A DNA stretch of 64,000 nucleotides from Bettongia penicillata ogilbyi (taxonomy: Eukaryota > Chordata > Mammalia > Diprotodontia > Potoroidae), in the NCBI GenBank assembly GCA_023548195.1, contig JAJHZJ010000014.1:15600718-15664717 (forward strand), written 5' to 3'. Under the pieces are notes generated by a model. That model was not told where the DNA came from. It ran no database searches and saw nothing but the letters and a program-made list of their open reading frames with translations. The translations under genes were made by a program, and so were the position numbers. Within the stretch, counting starts at the first letter, position 1. Each line of letters begins with the position of its first letter. Below are positions 1 to 12,600 of this stretch, one piece after another.

Positions 1-300
1 TAGTTTAGAGCTTGATTAGACACCGAAGATGCCAAGGTCACTCTCTGCATCCTGAGTCATCGCCAGTCACCTTGATTCTGCTTTGCCACTGGATTGTGAT
101 GACTCTGGAGGAGAGAATAAGGCTGATGACTCCATGCAACTCTGTCTCACTTAAATCCAGTTTATGCATGAATCAAAGGACATCACCCAAGCTCGTATTG
201 GTCTGACCAGTCAAAGTCTTACATATTGAAACTTCACTTTATCATGGTGATGTCATTTTGGTCCTCTTCAAGAATGAAGGACAGCACCCAATCAACCAAT
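1..300 (+). repeat. Marsupial SINE with RTE-type tail
   Basis: The text from the window edge to AGGACAGCACCCAATCAACC resembles the abundant marsupial SINE ending in a 'gaatgaaggac...aacaac' tail. The final stretch (TCCTCTTCAAGAATGAAGGA) reappears in reverse at 3440-3475. Confidence 0.55.
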
Positions 301-3066
301 TGAAGAATGACTCTTAGTTTTATAAATTTGAATCAGTTCTATACTCAGTATGTATTTGAGAAATGAGGCTTTTATCAAAGAAATTTGCCATAAAATTTTT
401 TGATATCACTTCATTGTCTGTCAAAATAAAGCTTTCCTGAACATCCCTTTTAATTAGGTCAGGTTTTGTTTTTGCTTTGTCCAAGATTATGATTGCCACC
501 CTGTCTTTTTGTTGTTGTGTTCACTTGAAACATATTAGATTCTGTTCCATTGTTTAATTTCAATTCTGTGTCTCTTGGTTAAACATATTTTTAGATTCTA
601 GTTTCTAGTCCATTCTGCTCTCTGCTTCTGTTTTATGGGTAAGTTCAACTCATTCACATTCACAATTATGATTACTAACTATTTCCTTCTATTCCATTTT
701 CTTGTTTCTTCTCTTTTTATCCTGTCCTTCCACAAAAGTTTATTTTACTTCTAGCCACTACCTCCCTTAATCTGTCCTCGCTTTTATCATTCCCCCTCTT
801 TCTCTTATCCACTTACCCTCTCATTTCCCTATTAGGTAAGTTATTTTTCTATTCAAAAGTGAGCATGTTCTTTCCTCTTTGAACCAATTCCAATAAGAGT
901 AAGGTTCAAGTATTGCCCACTACCACTCTCATTTTCCCCTGCACTGTAAAAGCTCTTCCTTGAATTTCTCTTTTATATGAGAAAATTTCCCCCATTTTAC
1001 CTCTCCCTTCCCCCTTCTTGTAGTGCACATCTCTTATTCACCACACTAGACTTTTTGCTTTTTGGAAACCATTCCAACATAATTCATACCCCATGCCCTC
1101 TGTTTTCATAAACTTCTTTTAATTGTTTTAATAATGATAAAGTTCTTAGGAGTTATATATATTTAAATATATGTATACATTATATATATATATAGATATG
1201 TGTGTGTAATATATATATATATATATGTATAAAATCTTCACATGTCAGACTGTAAACAGTTTAACTTTATTGAGTCCCTTATGATTTCTTTTTCACGTTT
1301 TTTTTATACTTCACTTGAGGCTTGAATGCAAAAGTCAATTTTTCTAATCATCTCTATTCTTTTCATCTCATTCAAAGTCCTCTATTTCATTAAATGTTCA
1401 TTTTTCCCCTGGTAAGATTATACTCAGGTTTTCTGGTTAGGTTATTCTTGATTGTAATTCTAACTCTTTTGCCTTCCAGAATATGATATTCTAAGCCCTT
1501 CACTCCTTTAATGTGGAAGCTGTTAATTCTTATGTGATCCTTACTATGGCTCCACAATATTGGAAATTTTTTTCTGGTTGTCTGAACTATTTTTTAACCT
1601 TGGAGCTCTAATAATTGTCTTGTGAATTTTCATTTGTCATTTTCTATCATTTGGTGAAAGATAATTTTTTTCACTTTTCATTTTGACCTCTGGATCTAAG
1701 ATATTGGGAAAATTTTCTTAATAGTTTCTTAGAATTTGATATCTAGGTTCTTTTCTTGGTTATACCTTTCAGGCAGTTCAATAATTCTCAGATTATCTCT
1801 CTTTGATCTACTTTCCAGGTCAGTTGTTTTTCCAATGACATAGTTTAAATACTCTTACATTTTGACTGTGTTATTGTTTCTTGATGTCTTGTGGAGTCAT
1901 TTGTCTCTGCTTGCCCAATTTTAGTTTTTAAGAAATTATTTTTGTCAGGGGGATTTTAGACCTCTTTTTCTACTGGGTCAATTCTATTTTTTAAGGTGTT
2001 CTTTCCTTCAGTGATTTTTTTTGTATATCCTTTTACATTTGACCTAGTCTTCTTTTTAAGGAGTTTTTTGGTGAATTTTTGTTTTACCATTAGGCCAATT
2101 TATTTTTCGAGTTGTCATTTTCTTCAGTATTTTTTGTTTCTCTTTTATCAAAGTTATTGTTTCTCTTTTCATAATTTTGTTGCATTGCTCTCATTTCTTT
2201 TCCCATTTTTCCTCTATCATTCTTTCTCTATATACTTTCCTTAACTCTTTCAGAAATTCTTTCTGACTTTGGATCAAATTAGCAATTTTCTTTGCGGTTT
2301 TGTTTCTAGCTGTTTTCACATTGTGTCTCCTTCTGAGTTTATGTCTTAGTCTACCTTGCCTCTATAGTAGTTTTTTATGGTTAAATTCTATTTTTTCTGG
2401 TTTGCTCATTTTCCTAGACTATTTCTTGACTTTAAACTTCATGTAAAAGTTGGACTCTGCTCATCTGGGGGGAGGAGATACACTGTCTTAAGCTTCAGGG
2501 ATTTTTGTGCCACTGTTTTAAGAACTAGTTTTAGGGGGGCGTGGGGTCAGCAAGATTTTGGTGCTTCCAAGGTGGTGTGATCCTGGTAGAGGTATGGTTA
2601 CTGCTTTCCTGTTTTGCACTCTGGTCTTTAACCAACAAGAGTCCCTAGTTCCCTGCAACAAGAGCTCTAACATTTTCTTTGCCTTGGCACTGTGACCTAA
2701 AATTGTGTGTGGCACAAAAGAGTTGCCAATCAGTGCTAGCTCTAAGCAGTGCCAAAAGAGGTTCCCCTGTGATCTCTTTCAGATCAGTAGTCTGATCCTT
2801 TAACTGTCTCTGGGCTAAGATCTGCTGCTGCTGGTGCAGTCACTGATGCTACTGCCACTTGTGTGGGTTCTAGAGAGACCTCCACACCACTGTCACAAGC
2901 TTCTCCTGCTGTTCTAAGTTATCTTAGACCAGAAAATTGTCTCACCTTGACCTTTTGTTGACTCTGCTATTCCAAATTTTACTTGGGGTGTTACTTTAAA
3001 GTTGTTTGGAGAGGAATATTGAGAGAGTTCAGCTGGATTGCCTCTAATCTGCCATGTTGGCTTCTA
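301..3066 (-). repeat. L1 LINE, minus strand, ORF2 mostly deleted
   Basis: Reverse-complement L1. A remnant of the ORF2 end comes first (301-420), then the inter-ORF and ORF1 region (about 430-2300), then the 5' UTR (CTGCTGCTGGTGCAGTCACT near 2822). It ends at TGCCATGTTGGCTTCT, the reversed L1 start seen as 'gccaagatggc...' in other copies. Only short open frames remain. Confidence 0.8.
1152..1228. repeat. AT/TG-rich simple repeat
   Basis: Alternating TA runs with a short TGTGTGTG insert, inside the L1 inter-ORF region. The same position carries a TG or TA repeat in the other L1/HAL1 copies of this window (18221, 25410, 63309). Confidence 0.85.
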
Positions 3067-4239
3067 AAAACTTTTTTTAAAAGAAGAGGGATACTCCTTT
3101 CTTTGGAGTCATTAAAGATGTCCAAAAATTGGGAATTCCAGAAAACAAGAAATGACCAAATCTCCAAGTGATTTAATTTACCCATCTGCTGAAGTTTATT
3201 TACTGTGACAAATTATGTACTTTGACTGGTCTCTTGACTTGTATCACTTAATTAAAAAGTTAAAGAGAAATAAATCCCATTTTTAAACTTCTGTTTTGGG
3301 TATTATGTTTTGAGTGGCAGATAATTTAAGTTTTTTCTATCCTACCATGAAATCCAATGTAAGTAATTCTACCCTAGCGATTGAAAAGCAGATGCCCTCA
3401 TTCTGCCCCTCCTTACATGGTGCACGTCTTCCTTTTAGTTGTTGTTGTCCATCCTTCATTCTTGAAGAGGATCAATGACATTCTGAGGGTGGTGGCTGAA
3501 ACCCAGATTTCCTGACTCCCACTGCATTGGAAAGATGTATAAAATTCAGAAAAGACAGATTCACTGAGGCCTATTTTATATTAGCATCATTTAATTATGA
3601 TAATGCCCCCCACTTTTTTCAACTACAGGTGAACTAATATTTTCTATGTAAGGCTACCAATCAATTCTCTTATATTTGAGTCTTCCTTTCTTGTATATAT
3701 TAACTTCTTAAAGTTAATACAATCTGTCTGATATTTTCATCTGAAATGACCCTTCCGTTGTGTTTTGAAGATGTTACTATACTAAGGATAATTAGTAGTA
3801 TGTATAAATTAAGACATACTTGAATATCATTTTCTAGCATGGCAGAGAAGACCAATAATTTGTTCAGAATTTTCTCTTAAAATAGAGAAATAATTGTAAT
3901 AATGATTATAACCTCCCACTAATGACCTAGTCTAATATTTCTTTTTAGCATGGAAGTGGTCTGGAATTCTCACAGACTATGCCAGGAAAGTGCAAGTTCT
4001 GAGAGATCTTATCAAATTGGAAAGACTTTAGGTAGAATCCTAGTTAAAGACTGAATATCTTTCATCTGAGGATGAGCTTAGATATTTCTGAGAGGCTAAT
4101 AACTAGAAGATTGATGATGACTGTTTTGACCAACACAATTCACCAAAGAGTCATGATATATTTCATTTGGTGGCTTATCCCTATGAAACCATAAATTTGT
4201 AAAGTCTTAAAATAATGATAATAAACTTTCTATAACACT
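3067..4239. other. NID2 intron, mostly unique
   Basis: AT-rich intronic DNA with no exon recognised. It contains a reversed SINE fragment at about 3436-3530 (GTTGTTGTTGTCCATCCTTC), otherwise nothing identified. Confidence 0.5.
3436..3530 (-). repeat. SINE fragment, minus strand
   Basis: GTTGTTGTTGTCCATCCTTC followed by ATTCTTGAAGAGGATCAATG is the reverse of the SINE tail at 1-300. Confidence 0.5.
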
Positions 4240-4420
4240 GTACTTTTTAGTAACCCTTTATAAGATAAGTAAAAGCATTATTTTCATTTTACAAAAAAGG
4301 AAACTAGAAGGCCTAGAGATATTAAGTGACTTGCCAAAGTTCACATAGCAAATTATTGGCATATTTATGAATAGAACCTAGTCTTGTTGATGTTTTGAGC
4401 AGTACTCTTTCCATTATCCT
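4240..4420 (-). repeat. MIR SINE, minus strand
   Basis: The core reads as reversed MIR: TTTTACAAAAAAGGAAACTA, then TAAGTGACTTGCCAAAGTTC and ACATAGCAAATTATTGG. Confidence 0.65.
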
Positions 4421-4589
4421 TCTTGTGACCCTAAAATAAATTTTAAAATGTTATTTTGGGAGGCATAACAAACATCATGAAGCAGCAGGAAGAGGGATAG
4501 CCCAGCTCTTTCCAGTAACTTCTCCACATCAATCTAGAAAATGCAGTAGATTAAGTCATGATGGAGAAATCCAAGAAAAAAATAACAGC

Positions 4590-7500
4590 GAGTCATTTTT
4601 TCATCCCAGGTCAGCATAAAAAGACAGAGAGGCCTGGGGACAAGGTCTGCCTAGGAATTCCATGCAGAGCATTCTGGCAGTGATTGAGGCTGTGCACTAA
4701 GACAAAAAGATGTCCCCAGTACAGCCCAGAAGGGCCTGACCTTGTGCAGGGAGTAAGTAGGAACAGGTGCCAACTAGCATCTCTGTGACCCATTACACAG
4801 TTCTGGCTCACAAATCTGGGGTGAAATGAAGAGAGGACCTGCATCTAGGGATGATCTTCTAAGGTAAAGAGTAATCATGAGTCTTGGGATGTATACTGAA
4901 TGAGCATCAAGTTAAGAAACAAACAGAAGCTGTTTGTCTCTGAGTACAAGAGCAGAACAGAGTCTCAGTTCAAACAAAAGCTCAATGTGAACCCTGCAGA
5001 GGAATAATCATAGCTGGAGTCCCAGACCAAAGAGGATCCTGCAGTTCTGTGACTCTGAACGAGCAAAACTTTCCAAATGACTGATAGTGACTGAGACCAG
5101 TAAGTCTTCTAGAACCACAAACAGGGGAAGCCCATAGGTGTGTTGCTTAGATCCCAACCAAGATCAAGAACTTATAAATTAAGAACAAGATGCCCGTAAT
5201 CATACCTCGTCTTGCATCTCACCATTGTGGGAGGACTGAAAGCTTGTGGGTCACTAACCTGAGTTCTCCCAAACATCCTAGAATAACACAACATAGACAA
5301 TAAAGCAGAAGAAAAATTAAGAAAATACAAGTTCAATCAAGACATTCCTTGCGGATATGCAGAACCTAGCCCTAATGTCAAGTCTGAAGTCAAGAAGTTA
5401 AGCTGGAAGAATGAGCAAACAGAAAAAGAATCCTACCATAAAAAGCCACTGTGGTGGCAGGATTATTCAAGATACAAACCCAGAAAAACAAAAAAAACTG
5501 GAAAAAAATGTTTATAACCAGTGTCTCTGATAAAGGACTCATTTCTAAAGTACACAGAGAACTGAGTCAAATTTATAAGAATACAAGTCATTCCCTAATT
5601 GATAAAAGGTCTAAGATGGGAACAGGCAGCTTTCAGAGGAAGAAATTAAAGCTATTTATAATCATATAAAAATGCTCTAAATCACTATTGATTAGAGAAA
5701 TGCAAATTAAAACAACTTTTTGGTATCATATCACACCTGATAGATTGGCTAACATGACAAAACAGGAAAATTATAAATGCTGGAGAAGATATGGAAAAAC
5801 TGGAACACTAATGCATTCTTGGTGGAATTATGAACTGATCCAACCATTAGGGAGAGCAAATTTGGAACTATGCCCAAAGGGCTATAAACATGTGTATACC
5901 CCTTGATGCAGCAATCTCACTTCTAGGGCTGTATCTCAAAGAGATCATACAAATTGAAACGTGTACAAAAATATTTATAGCACCTTTTTATGGTGGCAAA
6001 GAATTGGAAATTGAAGAGATGCCCATCAGTTGGGGAATAGCTGAACAAGTTGTGGTATATGAATGTAATGGAATGCTATTGTGATGATATCATGAAATTA
6101 TGACCAAATAGACTTCAGAAAAATCTGGAAAGACTTATATGAATTGATGCTGAGTGAGGGGAGCAGAATCAAGAGAACATTCTACACAGTTACAGCCACA
6201 TTGTACTATGACTAACTTGGATAGACTTGGCTCTTCTTAGCAATGCAAGGTTCTAAGACAACTCCGAAAGACTTATGATGGAAACGCTAGCCACATCTAG
6301 AGAAAGAATTACAGAGCCTGAGTGTAGATTGAAGCATATTATTTGCTCGCCCTCTCTCTTTTTTTTGTTTTGTTTCTTCTTTCTCACAGTTCATTCCATT
6401 GGTTCAAATTCTTCTTTGCAACATGACTAACGTGAAGATATATCCAATGTGAATGTATATGTAGAGTCTTTATCAGATTGCATGCCATCTTGGAGAGGAA
6501 GAAGGAGGAAGGAAGGAGGGGGGCAAATTTTGTAACTACAAAGTTTGTGGAACTGAATTCTATAAACTAAAAATAGATTAATTAATTTAAAAAAATATAA
6601 ACCCAGAAGAAAAGAATGACTCCAAAATATCTATAAGCAAAGCCTCAAAGAAAAACTCTACTTTGAAACAAATTCAACTAGAATGCCTACAAGAGATAAA
6701 GGAAAAAAAAATTATCAATTTTTTTAGAGATAAGATTTTTAAATAAATGAAATGAGATCAATAGAGGAAAAAATGGGAAAGAAAGAGCTATGGAAGAAAA
6801 AGTTGGAAAGAGAATTAACAGCTTAGCATAAGAGGTATAACATGTTACACAAGGAACTCTCTGAAAATTGGAATGTAGCAAATAGAACATAATGGTCCAA
6901 TGAGGAAACAAAATAATATTAAAACAAAGTCAAAAGACTAAAAAAAAAATGGAAGAAAATGTAAACTATCGGAGCAAAAGAACTAACGTGGAAAATAGAT
7001 TGAAGAAAGACAATTTAAGAATGATTTGGCTACCTGAAAACAATAATAATAACAATAAAAGAGCCTAGACATCATTTTTAAAAGATCAAAAGAAAACTGC
7101 CTAGATCTCTTAGAACCAGAGGGTCCAAGTGGAAATAGGAAAAATCCAACAGTCGTATCCTGAAACTCCAAAATGAAAACTTGCAGGAACTTTATAGCCA
7201 ATATTCCACATCTTCTAGATCTAAGAAAAATTGCAAACACCCAGAAAAAAATAAACTACTGAGGAGCCACAGTCAGGATCACACAAGATTTAGTAGCAAT
7301 CCCTTGACAGGAATAGAGAGCTTGGAATACAGTTGTTTCAATTATTAGAATACTGTAATCTAGAAAGCAAAGGCTTACAACACCTATAAATTACCTGTCA
7401 AAATTGAGTATAATCCTGTGTGCGGGTGATGGGGGAGGGAAGGGAGAATGATGGATATTTAATGAGGTACAGGACTTCTGTACCTCCCCAGTGAAAGACT

Positions 7501-8530
7501 AGAGCTGCATGACAACTTTGCAGATCTGACACAGGAGTCAAGAGAAACATAAAAAGGCAAATGTGAGTTAACAATCATAAGGGACTAAACAAGAATAAGC
7601 TGTTTATATTCTAGTACGGGGAGGTGAGAGCTGTGTCCTTTCAGAACCCTATCATCATCATCAAGGACCATAGAGAGAGTGATTAGGTAGAGGACTTAGA
7701 AGCAGTTCTGTTATGTTTTGATGATCTTAAGAGAATGGGAAGGGAACAAAAGGAATAAATGAATAGGGGACAGGGACAGAAAGGATAGGGGAAATTATTT
7801 CATGCGATTGGAGTGTTCAAGTTTAAGGCTATACAAATGAGGGGGAAGGAGTGGGAGACATGGGTGACATTTGAACCTCATTCTCATTTAAACTGGTCAA
7901 AGGAGGGTATAGAACACATAGTTGGGTGTAGGAACATATTTCATCCACTAGGAAAGCAGAAGAGAAAGGGGTGATAAAGGGCAGAATAGATTAAGGGAGC
8001 AATCAGTTCTAAGGAAAAAACCCCTCAAACTCGGAATAAACAAAACTATTTGTTGAAGTTCTTTTTGCAGTGACAGGGAATTGGAAACTGAGGGATACCC
8101 ATTGTTTTGGGAATGAATGAAAAATATATTGCCTATAAATGCAACGTAAGATTGTCGTATTGTAAGAAATTGTTAAGGAAATAGTTCCCAAAAAACCTGA
8201 GGAGACCTACATGAGCTAATGCAGAATGAAATACACAGAACCAGGAGAATGATACATATGAGAACAATATTGTAAATGCAAACAACTTTGAAAGCCTTAG
8301 GATCTTTAATTAATGCAACAACAAACTACAATTCCAGAGGACTCACCGTGGAACATCTCTTCATAGAGAAGTGGTAGACTCAGGATATAGAGATGTATTT
8401 TTTTAATACAGTCAGTGAAGGAATTTATTTTACTTGACCATCCATGAGATAGGAGATTTGGCTTTTCATTCTTTCTTAGGGGACAGGAAGTGAGAGGGAC
8501 AGAAGGCATATTTTTATTGATTAAAAAATC
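4590..8530 (+). repeat. Old L1/HAL1-like LINE, plus strand, interrupted
   Basis: The 5' UTR starts near 4600, and ORF1 start-like text ends at 5485 (ATGAGCAAACAGAAAAAGAA). The element resumes at 6599 with ORF1 and continues to an L1 ORF2-tail/3' UTR remnant near 8030-8530. ORF2 is almost wholly missing. A younger 5'-truncated L1 sits at 5486-6598. Many stops; no functional protein. Confidence 0.7.
5486..6598 (+). repeat. 5'-truncated L1 nested in the older L1
   Basis: This is the end of L1 ORF2 (open pieces 5688-6084 read NMTKQENYKCWRRYGKTGT and similar) plus the 3' UTR to an A-rich end. It is flanked by AAACCCAGAA at 5476-5485 and 6599-6608, a likely target-site duplication, and the host ORF1 resumes after it. 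Confidence 0.75.
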
Positions 8531-9463
8531 AAATTTAATTTTAAAAATAGCTGTTTTGTTTCTTGTTGCTGATGTTGTATCCAGAAATAAGGTTTTGTTA
8601 AGAAAATATTATTCTTCATTATAAGTAGCTCCAAAGTCATTGATGTTTGATTTTGGAGTAGATATTTTTCATTAGTTCTGAACACTAAAATGAGTTCATG
8701 TTCCCTAAATATACACCTGATAGAAAGACCATTGCGAAGCTCATGGGAGGTGGGAAAGAGGAGGGAACTTGTGTGATATTAAAACTAAATGATTAAGACC
8801 CACAAGGAATTAATGTCACATCTTGGACATGTGCTAATTGTGTCCCTTGTATGCTCTGGAACTTGGAAGTAGAAACATTCCTTTTTAAGATGTATATTTC
8901 ATTTGTTCAGCTCCATCCTTACCTCTTTTATCCTTTTAATCTGCAGTATAATCTATTTAAGAAACGTTTACTTAACTTACTATTATGTGTAGACCAGTGT
9001 TCTAAACATTGAAAAAAGATAAACACATATAATAAGATAGTGTGCCTTCGTTTATGTAGCTTTCAGTCTAGTAGAGATATAAATGATACTAGTTTGGATA
9101 CTTCAATAAATCCATGATCCCATTTAATAGTTACAAACTGTCCATGAATTTTCATCATGTCTTATTCTCTCCCATATCCTTATAAATTAATCATAGATCT
9201 ACTATAAAGACCTTGCCTTAGATTTTTTGACATTTTGTGAGTAGTATTTAGGTCATTTGTTATTTATTTGTCCTGATTATACAATAAACATAGTAAGATT
9301 ACAAAACAGTATCTTTATTAGAAATACCAAGGGAAACAAATTATTACTTGGAGGTGGATGAAAGTAAAGCACAGAATGAGGATGACTTCATAAAAATGGC
9401 ATGCTATAATTGAATTGGGATTATAGTAAAGCTATAGTTTTTCTTTCTCCATCTACTATTTAG
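8531..9463. other. NID2 intron before the first EGF exon in the window
   Basis: No exon seen. An antisense L2 3'-end fragment is likely at about 8953-9090 (TAGTAGAGATATAAATG is its conserved block). The rest is unassigned. Confidence 0.45.
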
Positions 9464-9607
9464 GGGATGTAGATCCCTTGGTGATAAATCCTTGCTATGA
9501 TGGAAGCCATACATGTGACATAACAGCTCGGTGTCTGGTGGGAACAGGACTAGACTATTCGTGTGAATGTACAACTGGCTACCAAGGAGATGGAAGAAAT
9601 TGTTTTG
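9464..9607 (+). CDS. NID2: NID2 exon: EGF module following the G2 domain
   Basis: This 144-nt exon has a TATTTAG acceptor and a G|GTGAGG donor, and is phase 1 at both ends. It encodes GDVDPLV, then an EGF module with six cysteines: [20 protein letters not shown] and GRNC. The DYSCEC...GYQGDG pattern is the usual EGF C-terminal loop. It is the first exon of the gene in the window, so the upstream NIDO, EGF1 and G2 exons lie to the left of position 1 or in introns not recognised here. Because it is symmetric (1-1), skipping it would keep the frame. Confidence 0.95.
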
Positions 9608-12600
9608 GTGAGGGATTCTTCATCTGTTCACTTGGCTTCGTGTTTTGTAGATGCAAACATGCTTTTTTCTTTGTATTTGCCTTTGCTCAACAAAAGCAAC
9701 AATGCTGTGTGGTCCTGTGTTGTTGATGCCAAGAACAATTCTTTTAAGGACAAAATATTCTGTGGACACTATTTAAGTGAAAAGTTTTAGGAGATTATTT
9801 TTGACTGAATACTAGGAAAATGGAACATCTGCTATTCATTGAGATTCCTGAATTATTTGAGCTTAAAGTGCTATATTTTAAAAAAAAACTATTTTATGGA
9901 CCTTTTAGACAGATCAAGAAAAAGAGTTTTCAGTGTCTCTTCACATTCACATGCTTTTATGTCAATGTGTTTTATTTCAACAGCTATAGTCTAAGTCCTA
10001 TTCGTTGTAAAAATTAAAATATTTACATACATATTGTGTATTTCTGAAATGCTGCACAGTATTTTAAAAACGTTAAAACTATAAAATAATCTTCAGAATT
10101 TTCAGGTAGTTGTGAAAGTAAAGGAGAAGAGGAGAGAGAAAGTCTTCATAAAACAAACTAAAATATTCAATTTATTTTTAAAACACATTTCTTTCTTATT
10201 ATATTATTCTTGAAAAATTCAGCCTTTTTAACTTTTATAAATAATTTATCATTCCTGATATGATTCAATTTAATTAAAATATTAATTAAATGCTAGGGAT
10301 CCTCTTGATAAAATCACATTAAGGGTTAAAATGCTTTTTTAAATTTTAATTTAATTGAACTTTTCTCACTTGGCTTTTATTTAGATGTAAATGAATGTAT
10401 AACAGTTTCCCACCTATGTGGTCACAATTCTGAGTGCATCAACTTGCCAGGGAGCTACAGATGTGAGTGTCAGAGTGGTTATGAATTTGCAGAAGATAAA
10501 CGCACTTGTATTTGTAAGTCCATAATGATTTTAAAATTTTGCCTATTTTGGGACAAAAGTAATGATTGGCCTTGGTTTTTAATTATTTTCTCTCTAACAG
10601 TTAACTCTTTAGACCTCTGCTGAATTCTCTGAAATATATTTGTAATGCTTCAACAATTTATGTTGAAATTATTGGAAATTGTGATTATATTCCTATATTA
10701 TAATTTTTCTAACTACATACTTTACAAACTGAATTATTGAAGGAAGACCATTTATCCAACCAGATGTCTTAGTATCCTAGTCATCTGATACAACCATATT
10801 ACTTAAATCTGTAGCAACTTCTTTGTAATAGACAGCCTCTTCTATAGACCAAGATTCAGAATTCCTCAAATGAAAATGAAGTTGAGATCATAATTTAAAA
10901 ATACTGTCCCATTTATCTGTGTAAGGATCTCAATTTGTTGTAGAGATATACTTGCTATAGTTGCAAGAAAGAAGTTAAATTGAAGAGGGATAACATTAAA
11001 ACAGAAACAAATTGGTTTCTGAAATTTGAAATTTAACTTGTTTATAAAGTCAAATTACATTACAGAAAATAAGAGAAACATTTTGGTCTTATGAGTTTGT
11101 GGGACAATATTTATGTTAGCAGAGTTTTGTGGCACAGGTACAAAATATTCTTATTTTTAAGAATTATGCTTTAATTATGATTATAATTATGCCTGAAGAT
11201 ATAAGCTGAAAGCAACTAGGGAGTGAAGCACATAAAGCACTAAAGAGGAAAAATGATTTCAAATCCGGCCTTAAACAGTTACTAACTACATGACCCTGTG
11301 CAAATCATCTAATTTCTATCTGCCTCAGTTTCTCCATCTGTAAAATAAGGATAATAATACCACCTATTCCTCAGAATTTTGTGAAGATAAAATGAAAAAA
11401 TATTTATAAAGTACTTAGTACAGTGCCTGGCCCATAGTAGGTGCTCAATAAATTACTGTTTTCTTCCTTCCTCTTCCCCTGAAAGTGAGGTTTCATAGGC
11501 ATGAGAAAGGAACATATAAGGATCCAAAATCAAAACACTAGTTCCCATGTGTGATACTGTAATGGTAGGATTTTGCATCACACTTTTTCTCTAGGAGTTA
11601 GAAGTGCTTTGTAGAGTAATAAACTTGAATCAAGAAAAACTAATCTTCGGAATTAAACCATAAGAACTTAATGTAATTTGATATCCTTTTCTTTTCTCTT
11701 CCTTTTTCAGTAATTGCTCCACCATCCAATCCTTGTGAAGAAGGCAGTCATGATTGTGCTCCTGTGGAAAGGGCCCAGTGTATTTATCATGGAGGCAATT
11801 CTTACAGCTGTATTTGCCTTTCTGGTTACGTTGGCAATGGGCATGAGTGTAATGGTAAGCACAGGCATATCAAAACTACTCTAAAGAAAGTAATGTTTTG
11901 GTTTTCTGCCTTTTCATATACAAACCACATTTATAATGTCTAGATGATCATTTTTGCTTGTACAAATTATTGCCATAGACAGGGATGCCACCTTATTAGG
12001 GTTTTTTAAAACTATAATTGCTATGAAATGAAAATAAGAGTAATTGACAGACGTAGGGTTTTTTATTTTAATTCAGCTGTTTGTGTAACTTAAAAATTCT
12101 TGGTGCATGATGTTTAAAAGTTGTGTTTTATATTTTACATAGGCTTCATATTTTTTGTTTTGTTACCATTGGCAAGAGATAAATAAAACAAAGATTTGTT
12201 GAGTGTTCAGAAATTTGCTATATTCTCTAGCTTATGGACCTTCTTTCACCCTCTTATTCATGGTTCTACAAGTTATACATTCCTGCTTTTTAGCTGCAGA
12301 TAGACAAATAGAAATAGTTAAAGGTAAGTCTGTTGCACAGGGGTGAGAGTGAGGTGCAGTCCAGCAATGGCTGCACCAATGTAGGCCACACTCCAGCAAA
12401 TCAGAGCAGGCATTATGGAGGAGGGGAGAGGGATAGGGGCAGCCACTGAATTAGTGGAGGCAGCAGCAACTTCTGGAGCTCTCGGTTCACAGAAAGTAAG
12501 GGGGTCATACAACTGGTCACAAGAAGACTACAAGGGTCCTTTTCTGACACTGTTGCATTTCCCATGCTCAGATCTGACTTGCAGTCCTCAGTTGCAGTCC

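Noticed and set aside
9478..9726. Frame starting at ATG 9478 as an independent small gene
   Set aside because: It is the NID2 EGF exon read on into the intron. The donor at 9608 and the phase-matched next exon explain it.
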